Below are positions 60,101-64,000 of a stretch of 64,000 nucleotides of DNA, piece by piece; the stretch's first letter is position 1, and each line of letters opens with the position of its first letter. The position numbers and the translations under genes are program-made. The stretch is taken from the NCBI RefSeq assembly GCF_003589595.1, contig NW_020656077.1, positions 5,768,598 through 5,832,597 on the forward strand, written 5' to 3'. The notes below the pieces were generated by a model. That model saw only the letters and a list, made by a program, of their open reading frames with translations, ran no database searches and was not told where the DNA came from. The DNA comes from Hyposmocoma kahamanoa. Taxonomy: Eukaryota; Arthropoda; Insecta; Lepidoptera; Cosmopterigidae.

Positions 60101-63081
60101 TCGTCTCTAGAGACGACGATTACAACCGAGAAAGGGATCGGTACTCGGACCGCGAGAAAGACTCTGGCTTAAGTGTAGCCGATGGTGACACCAGCACTGT
60201 AAGCGGCCGAAGTAACTATTTAAAAGTTGTCAAAGTAAGAACGTTGGCTATCTCCATACATTTTAACTATTCGATTTTTCATTTTTCATAATTAATGCTT
60301 TATTACATATTTGTAGCAAGAGATCGCCGAACAAAGAGAGGCCATGGATAAAATGATGAAGCTATGGAAAGAGTTGATGAGATGTTTTAAAGGTATCTCG
60401 CTAAACCAGGGTCAAGAGAAATCCGTTCAGGTTGGGAAAACATTATCTCCTAATACTGTATAAATAAATAAATAATTAAATATTAACATCGTTTCGGTAA
60501 GACTGATTTGTTCATTTCTTAGGATTCGGCAGCACACATGCAAGAGTCGGCAGCGGCGCAGCTTCGTCTTTGGCGCGAATGCATGAGACGATACGAAACA
60601 GTCGCAAGAGACGTTGGTGACACCGACGCGAGGCTTATGGTTATAAATACTTATAATATGGATACATTAACGATTGTGCATGTCATTTATAGGTGCTGGA
60701 CGTGGTAATGGTAATCTGTAACCATGATATGTCCCTTTTTAGGAGGAGATCAATAAGCAACGTTCCGAGATGGCGGAGATGGCCAATATGTGGCAGGAGT
60801 GCCTACAGCGCTACAGGGACATGAGCTGCGATTTTAACAATCTGAAACAAAAGGTACCGGCTGACATTATAATATTAAGAGATAATTGTTCTATATTTAG
60901 TGTTTGTAAATGTACATATCTATTAAAAAGATTTTATGAAATAAAGTCAAAATAGATACGACAAATTTTTCGAGCGAATAGTGGACTGTTACCGCCAGGC
61001 CGGTGCCTCACGGAAAAAAAAATTGCTGGGAACCTACCACAGCCTTTAGCCCCTTGGTAGCTGTCTAGACACAATGGACGGTGTGGGGTGGATCAATCGT
61101 AACTTCTTTTACTTTACTCCGCTGTCTTAGCGACTTAAAATGTGTCGCGGCATTCGAAACGAGATGAAGCCACTTTCTTCGGTCCTGTGCAATCTCTCGC
61201 CAAATGGCTTGATCGCAACTCCGAACCAAATAATATAAAATATTAATGTATTTCCATCTGAAATTAACCAGTCAAGAATTTCACATACACACGACTAATA
61301 TAACTAATGTAATTACGTTAAGGATATCGACAACAACTACATAAAATAAATTTTGTGGAACTGACAACCCTACAAATGTCATTTAACTTCGTCTCCAAAA
61401 AATTATTTTATGGAAAGAAAGGGTATTGGCACCGCAAGGACTGCGATTGCTTGCCGGGAAATGCGTCAAGCGCTCAACTGACTGGAAAGCCAGTTGTAGC
61501 CTAACGCACTTGCCTTGGCCGAAGGGACACCGATGTGAAGAACAGTTTTGTTTCCATACAAAATGTTTCCTCAAAATTTCCATCGATATCGGTGTTACTC
61601 ATCCAGACTTTATGAATGTAAGCAACATATCGTTCAGGGGAAAAACTGTTTTACCCCCCTTTTCTATTGGGACTTCTTTGTCCCAGTAGTTTTATAATAG
61701 GAGTAGTCGGTAGAACTAGTGGGAACGTAGGTTTTAAAGTTATTGTAACTCTAAGAGTGGTTACACACGGCGACCTTCAGCAGCGACGCACTTACTTTTG
61801 CGATTTGTAGGCGATTGTATCGATGCAGTCACGCGTTTGCATCGCTGCTTAAAATCGCGCGCATGTGTAAAGGTAGACGATTAGCGATTGCATCGTGTTT
61901 GTATCGCTGTTAAACGTTATGATCACATTTGATCAGGGTTACCTTAAATTAGGTTTGCACGGTTCTCTTTTTCCTTAGTACTGGCAAAATATAAATGTAT
62001 AGATTTAGTACAATGGATACTAAATCCATGGTCGTACGAGTGAAATTACGATATAAGATTTAGTAAGTTCGACGTGTCCATTTTTACAAATCTATAATTT
62101 TTATCGACTTTTAAGTTTTCACTATGAAACTATTTTTCCGGAATTTTCGTAATGTAATAATATTATTTATGTATGCTCCATACTAGGTGTTTGGAAAATA
62201 AAAACATAGATAAAATATAAAAACCAAATAACCCATAGTAGTAATAATATTATTATTATTAGCATTAAATATATTAAGTAGTGCAAAAACGTTTCCGCTT
62301 TTGATATGGCGAATCGTAGCTTCATATCATGTTAAGAAATCCGCAACATTGGAAATAAGCCTTTTTTATAAAGGATTAATGAAGAGTTTGCCCATCGATC
62401 TATTTCCATATTTGTTGTCCTTAGTAACTTGAAAGCTGATTAAACTTGATTGAATTTTACATCCACTTGTACAGCTAGCTACGTCGGAGAGCCCCACTCG
62501 TTTGCCCGCCGCGTCTGTGGTCTGCCCAGAGGGAGAGGGCGCCATGCCCTCCTCGCCCTATCGTCTGCCTCCCAATTACCCGCCGCCGGTATTAATCCTA
62601 ATTTATATAACGTTCCTGCAATTCGCGTTTTTAAAGCATATTTGTGAAAAAATAAACCTAAGCGTTTATTAAATTGTTGCTGCTGCAGACTACTGCTTCG
62701 CCGTACTTTTACTCATTTGTTTTTATACGTTGAGAGCTATTGTTTATGAAGACGTTATTATTTATGATAATGCCTTTACAAAGATTCCAAAATCCTAAAC
62801 TCAAATTTGAATAAAGTCTACTCTACTCACTTTCAAGTGCTTTTGCCCAAGTTTTTAACCACGTCGTCATGCGCAGCCGATGCCACCGTTGGGAGGGTAC
62901 GGCAACATGGGGCCTGGAGGTGGTGGACTTCTGCGGCCTCGATCCTCGATGCCGCCGGCGTGGTGGTGGTGTGGGGATCCGCAGCTGCCACCGCCGCAGC
63001 GTCGACGCTCCTCGCCCGAGTCGCGGGAGTCACCTAGGGCCTCGCGGTCACGCGAACGTCGGCATAGACGTAAAGACCGAG
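39044..63081 (+). CDS. Unrecognised nuclear-type protein with charged repeats and SR-like tail, 3' end beyond window
   Basis: I do not recognise this gene. Exons: 39044-39172 (inferred first), 56859-56950, 58438-58560, 59096-59219, 59293-60234, 60317-60430, 60523-60639, 60743-60853, 62475-62588, 62877-63081. All junctions are GT-AG with matching phases, giving about 690 codons so far. In order, the protein has a lysine-rich tract (SKKKKCRKKR, possible nuclear signal), an acidic helix, a His/Arg run, a Leu-rich helix, a 314-residue Arg/Asp/Ser/Tyr-rich region, three helical exons with a W-x-E-x-(M/L) pattern, a Pro/Gly-rich part and a C-terminal RRSSPESRESPRASRSRERR tract. SR-like tails are common in pre-mRNA processing factors, but that role is inference. 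The last exon ends in phase 1, so at least one more follows. If exon 1 is wrong, Met codons at 56868/56871 could start the protein. Confidence 0.75.
39876..39955. repeat. Interspersed repeat, copy 2
   Basis: ggcactgccactgcgcccgt and then caccctgagacataagttga match 4991-5090 closely. Same orientation on the + strand. Confidence 0.65.
40418..40686. mobile_element. MITE-like repeat, AACCGAC family, copy 3
   Basis: It begins aaaaccgacctcaaaagttc and ends tttgaagttgggtaaaa, the same inverted ends as at 9064-9252. The longest of the three copies; shared blocks include tttgccgcccttagaggtgg. The minus-strand open frame inside it is not a gene. Confidence 0.7.
42103..42737. mobile_element. DNA element with ~30-bp terminal inverted repeats
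   Basis: Left end ggcgattaacacactgcacc followed by (a)cgcc; right end, on the reverse strand, the same 20 bases followed by (g)cgcc. The interior is GC-rich and holds an 18-base sequence (cgcgtgattccgcgtctc) duplicated 26 bases apart at 42663 and 42689. No coding capacity. Flanking bases (ATA/TTA) do not prove a target duplication. Confidence 0.75.
43113..43545. mobile_element. Fold-back element with inner arms and GCC-rich outer arms
   Basis: Inner arms: tcagttcgatcaagcgctcc at 43192-43213 and its inverse at 43364-43385, plus ggcgacgccagaaattaac at 43250-43268 and its inverse at 43330-43348. Outside them are runs of GCC triplets in opposite orientation (gccgccgccgcgtttc on the left, gaaacgccgccgccgccg on the right). 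The open frame covering the left half has no family resemblance. Confidence 0.65.
44084..45530 (-). pseudogene. Degraded mariner transposon (copy 2), with a MITE inserted in its transposase
   Basis: The ends gggcacactatagtttccgg (44084) and, reversed, gggcgcactgtaagtttccg (45530) form an inverted repeat; TA follows the right end. On the minus strand the transposase starts MDLTHENFRSMIF near 45353 and includes RIILHHDNASSHTAKQTNEF and then YSPDLAPCDFYLFPKIK, NQLRGQRFSSPEEAVEE, and CFQNRFIRMKKCINANGEYF. Multiple stops and frameshifts make it dead. A 183-bp MITE lies about 17 codons into the frame. Confidence 0.85.
45120..45302. mobile_element. MITE inserted in the mariner transposase
   Basis: Inverted ends of about 30 bases: agggtcgtattctagaactc... 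on the left, and agggtcgtattccagaactc... reading the right end in reverse. An internal aatacgaccct at ~45202 suggests a rearranged or doubled unit. It interrupts the minus-strand frame just after MDLTHENFRSMIF, so it inserted after the mariner. Confidence 0.8.
46634..46710 (+). repeat. tRNA-derived SINE-like head
   Basis: A B box (ggttcgattcc) in the context ggtcccgggttcgattcccg, preceded by tagtggcccggagtg as a possible degraded A box. No tRNA fold with both arms is evident. Only one copy in the window, so family membership is uncertain. Confidence 0.45.
46777..47398. mobile_element. MITE with ~40-bp inverted repeats and TTA target duplication
   Basis: Left end gggctcgtgcagcgtgccgg, then cgatatttcgcgacagcgg; the right end is the same in reverse with few changes. 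TTA lies directly outside both ends (46774-46776 and 47399-47401), the duplication typical of PIF/Harbinger elements. 622 bases, no coding capacity recognised. The open frame from 47306 runs out of it and is not convincing. Confidence 0.85.
48330..48535 (-). repeat. tRNA-derived SINE, family A, copy 2
   Basis: On the minus strand, ttgaacggttaccatgctgg then ctgggttcgattcccaggcc and gggagaaatatgtgtatgg, followed by the same body as at 893-1107. The two copies share the tRNA-like head and the ~120-base body. Confidence 0.8.
48540..48935 (+). pseudogene. Fragment of a Tc1/mariner-superfamily transposase
   Basis: Broken + strand frames read RFTDEKIFTAEAKFF (around the first catalytic Asp), VMIWLAVSYEGVTPPHICQQ and then FQENSAPTHKAKTIQ (the second catalytic region, with Asp changed to Asn in NSAPTHKAKT). 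Stops separate the pieces and no terminal repeats are seen. Confidence 0.65.
48945..50475 (+). pseudogene. Jockey-like non-LTR retrotransposon, degraded
   Basis: Reverse transcriptase pieces on the + strand in order: SLDVNKASS, NYRPISVTSILCKIMERVLN, LLSYLEDTDLLSDRHYGF, EALAVSLDICKAFDRV, RVPQGSVLSATLFLLHINDM, SFAYADDSTVVDRYL (the YADD active site is kept), KFNATKTQACLF. A C-terminal frame (49911-50342) reads YQAQVRSCMEYCCHLWDGSA and VERLVGD. Many stops and frameshifts. It is 5'-truncated, and the 3' tail holds catcaggtgaga and an A-rich end near 50475. The cDNA strand is +. Confidence 0.88.
51280..51374 (+). repeat. 47-bp tandem duplication
   Basis: ctggtgctatttttaaatct at 51280 is followed 47 bases later by ctggtgctattttgaaatct at 51327, and both run on to atttcg.aaa.ttcccaaaaa. 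Two units with a few differences. Confidence 0.75.
52173..52590. mobile_element. TTAA-flanked short element
   Basis: It begins gagggagcatgcc and ends tctgctccctc, an inverted repeat of about 9-12 bases, with TTAA immediately outside each end (52169-52172 and 52591-52594). TTAA duplication is the mark of piggyBac-type insertion. 418 bases, non-coding. The short repeat makes the family assignment tentative. Confidence 0.6.
52780..53520 (-). pseudogene. Rearranged LINE: ORF1-type coiled coil joined to reverse transcriptase tail
   Basis: Minus strand, 53500 towards 53400: CNTCNSHYCLECLNF, a zinc-finger-like Cys pattern. From 53210 to 52926 an open frame of 94 residues forms a heptad-rich coiled coil (LINELQEEFIKTTDFIIDEV, VKDLKQKVAVKDNIIKQRQ), as in ORF1 proteins of jockey/R1-type LINEs. 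Directly after it, in another frame (52920-52845), comes YKIIDHVLERVQSIRDLGVL then LDCKM, a conserved piece of the reverse transcriptase C-terminal half. The 3 kb expected between them is missing. Confidence 0.7.
54498..54570 (+). repeat. tRNA-derived SINE, family B, copy 1
   Basis: cagtggcctaacggtttgca then ctgtgggtgcc, an A box (tggcctaacgg) and a degraded B box (aaggtcgattctt). A related sequence lies on the minus strand at 58935-59010. Confidence 0.6.
56859..56950 (+). CDS. Second gene, exon 2
   Basis: Acceptor atgttttgtgtag, donor gtaagc, phase 0 in and phase 2 out. It encodes VEEMMNESVPQDQDSFIYAF then LEEAIKKDKKW. An in-frame TAG lies just before the acceptor, so either the exon is spliced in or translation begins at ATG 56868 or 56871. 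Confidence 0.8.
56951..58437 (+). other. Second gene, intron 2
   Basis: Contains the Harbinger-like MITE at 57720-58178. The rest is AT-rich, and no exon was recognised. Confidence 0.55.
57720..58178. mobile_element. Harbinger-like MITE, copy 2, with TTA target duplication
   Basis: Ends gggcgcgttcccactatgtc and, reversed, gggcgtgttcccactatgtc. TTA flanks both ends (57717-57719, 58179-58181). The interior has many permuted copies of gtcgtgacgaca in both orientations. Same family as 37917-38440. No coding capacity. Confidence 0.88.
58438..58560 (+). CDS. Second gene, exon 3 (His/Arg-rich)
   Basis: The chosen frame gives QKHARRHEERRSSHDCEPSA and then HDHRHHHHRRRRDASDVPAL. The split codon with exon 2 makes Trp and the one with exon 4 makes Arg. 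Acceptor taagcag, donor gtgccg. The frame is fixed by phase on both sides. Confidence 0.8.
58935..59010 (-). repeat. tRNA-derived SINE, family B, copy 2
   Basis: Minus strand: gtcgatggccttacgatttg then cactgtg... and gaaggtcccaggttcggttcc, an A-box/B-box pair in tRNA-like spacing. It shares the ggcct(a/t)acg.tttgcactgtg core with 54498-54570. Lies in intron 3 of the second gene. Confidence 0.65.
59096..59219 (+). CDS. Second gene, exon 4 (helical)
   Basis: Acceptor atatttgtag, donor gtaagc, phase 2 in and phase 0 out. It encodes DEKEVLKKAIDQSLLLETFA then KLCIQMNEKVTATSQIPIVD. Strong helix propensity with leucine spacing, so likely a protein-interaction segment. Confidence 0.85.
59293..60234 (+). 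CDS. Second gene, exon 5 (Arg/Asp/Ser-rich, 314 codons)
   Basis: One open exon, phase 0 on both sides, acceptor tattgatcag, donor gtaaga. It begins MRTQSHKSLQCEVQPKRDVY. Related short repeats occur in the middle (HRYRGQDFDHRYRVQDVDRR). The second half alternates Arg with Asp/Glu/Ser (RRRFEDSRDLRVQQDKRYEE and similar), and it closes with an SGLSVADGDTSTVSGRS segment. No known domain recognised; it looks disordered, like RS/RD/RE-type nuclear proteins. Confidence 0.88.
60317..60430 (+). CDS. Second gene, exon 6
   Basis: Acceptor tatttgtag, donor gttggg (weak), phase 0 on both sides, 38 codons: QEIAEQREAMDKMMKLWKEL then MRCFKGISLNQGQEKSVQ. Helical. The LWKELMRCF motif resembles LWRECMRRY and MWQECLQRY in the next two exons. 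Confidence 0.85.
60523..60639 (+). CDS. Second gene, exon 7
   Basis: Phase 0 on both sides, 39 codons: DSAAHMQESAAAQLRLWREC then MRRYETVARDVGDTDARLM. The donor gttata is weak, but the next exon follows in frame. Coiled-coil-like with a W-x-E-x-(M/L) repeat. Confidence 0.82.
60743..60853 (+). CDS. Second gene, exon 8
   Basis: Acceptor gtcccttttttag, donor gtaccg, phase 0 on both sides, 37 codons: EEINKQRSEMAEMANMWQEC then LQRYRDMSCDFNNLKQK. Third copy of the W-x-E-x-(M/L) helix. Confidence 0.87.
60854..62474 (+). other. Second gene, intron 8
   Basis: 1.6 kb. The part at 60960-61220 looks repeat-derived (mixed composition, fragments of frames in both directions), but I could not assign a family. 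61755-61930 holds loosely repeated cgattg/atcgctg words. No exon recognised. Confidence 0.4.
62475..62588 (+). CDS. Second gene, exon 9 (Pro-rich)
   Basis: Acceptor acttgtacag, donor gtatta, phase 0 on both sides. The frame set by the flanking exons gives LATSESPTRLPAASVVCPEG then EGAMPSSPYRLPPNYPPP, leading into PMPPLGGYG of the next exon. Other open frames here are shadows. Confidence 0.75.
62877..63081 (+). CDS. Second gene, exon 10 (Pro/Gly then SR-like)
   Basis: Acceptor catgcgcag, donor gtactt, phase 0 in and phase 1 out. It encodes PMPPLGGYGNMGPGGGGLLR, PRSSMPPAWWWCGDPQLPPP and then QRRRSSPESRESPRASRSRE, RRHRRKDR. A Trp triplet sits between the Gly/Pro-rich part and the Arg/Ser tail. 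The protein must continue in a further exon, since there is no stop before the donor. Confidence 0.82.
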
Positions 63082-64000
63082 GTACTTTAGTTCATTATTT
63101 CAGCACTGTCCATCCACCGTTGCTCCTGAGTTCACAATTTTTGTTTATTTTGCATGTTAATGATGACAACGACACGAACAAAGAGACGCCCTTCTAAGCC
63201 ACTGTTTATCACTGTTTTAGCCCACAATGTAATCACCTATTCCGAATATGGCATAGGGAGATGTAGGATGACAGGTTCAATCAATTCAATTAAATTGTGC
63301 GTCCGCTTCGACAGAGACAAATAGTTTTTGTATTTCACAGATTTAGTTCATATACTGTTTTTACAGTCACAAATTTCACAGACAACTCTGGTTTTAATTA
63401 CAATTGATATAAAATTTTATCCGTCGTCTTCCATTTTAACAAGTTTCCAAACTACAGTTTTTTTAATGCACCTTGTGCAACAAACAGAAACACTTTCACT
63501 CAGTTCCCCTTTTTTTATTAGTTCTACTTTTTTATTATTAATTGCACTGAGACCAAAATAAACTTTATTTTGTGGGTCATTTTTAATTATTTATTTTGTT
63601 GTATTGAGTTACATCTCATACACGCTCGCATTGAACGGACTAAGTTTCCTCGTTTCACTGCACATATTTTTTCGTAAGATCTCTCTCTGTTTCACAGTAA
63701 TTTCGTATTTATATTATTATTTAAAACGTCAATGAATTTTCTGTTCTTATTTGGTAATTATTATGAAAAGTTTATAAAATGAGTTTACTTGATGGAAGTT
63801 GCCGACAGCAGCTGCGTGCAAATGAATTGCAGCGTATTCACATGTTCGCTATGGATTGAGCCTACTGTTACGCTCATACTTCATCTAGAAACGTCACACT
63901 AAATACCTTCCCAGGGCGCTATCCACTGAGATGCTATTTATTCTTTCTTTGTGCGCAGTTCATGGTAGGTTATGCCCGCTCCTTCTTCTCTTCCGTCTTC
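63082..64000 (+). other. Intron or 3' region of the second gene, to the window edge
   Basis: AT-rich with no convincing exon. A possible acceptor (tttgtgcgcag at 63959) precedes the last 41 bases, but the readable stretch is too short to judge. Confidence 0.4.

Noticed and set aside
1..64000. CRISPR arrays, rRNA, bacterial operons or ribosome binding sites
   Set aside because: None seen. The DNA is eukaryotic, with spliced genes and insect-type repeats.

Overview
The window looks like nuclear DNA from an insect, most likely a moth or butterfly. Coding exons are GC-rich and sit in AT-rich non-coding DNA with long introns. The recognisable gene is a trithorax-group osa/ARID1 orthologue. The repeats (cecropia-type mariner, RTE and jockey-like LINEs, tRNA-derived SINEs, many short inverted-repeat elements) are of kinds common in Lepidoptera. 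The order-level assignment is inference.

Two genes are supported, both on the + strand. The first is osa, the ARID-containing signature subunit of the BAP (SWI/SNF, Brahma) chromatin remodeller. Fifteen coding exons from 4426 to 30550 join with matching intron phases into one frame of 1358 residues. The long Gln/Pro-rich N-terminus expected for Osa is not in the window, so the start codon lies upstream or the window catches a shorter isoform. A GC-rich block ending in a good splice donor at 3234 could be an alternative promoter and first exon.

The second gene runs from an ATG at 39044 past the right edge, with exons visible to 63081. I do not recognise it. It encodes a charged, probably nuclear protein with a lysine-rich N-terminal tract, a His/Arg run, a 314-residue Arg/Asp/Ser-rich exon, three helical exons sharing a W-x-E-x-(M/L) pattern, a Pro/Gly section and a C-terminal SR-like tract. 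Its first exon is assigned by inference across a 17.7 kb intron.

The DNA between 30.9 and 56.8 kb is mostly mobile elements. The clearest structure is a nest at 33.65-38.44 kb. An element with ~200 bp terminal inverted repeats contains a minus-strand RTE retrotransposon, which is split by an intact 1279 bp mariner; a short Harbinger-like MITE sits in the right inverted repeat. A sister copy of that MITE lies at 57.7 kb with a clean TTA target duplication. Further MITEs, two degraded mariners, a jockey-like LINE, a rearranged second LINE and several SINEs follow. No tRNA, rRNA, CRISPR or prokaryotic features are present.
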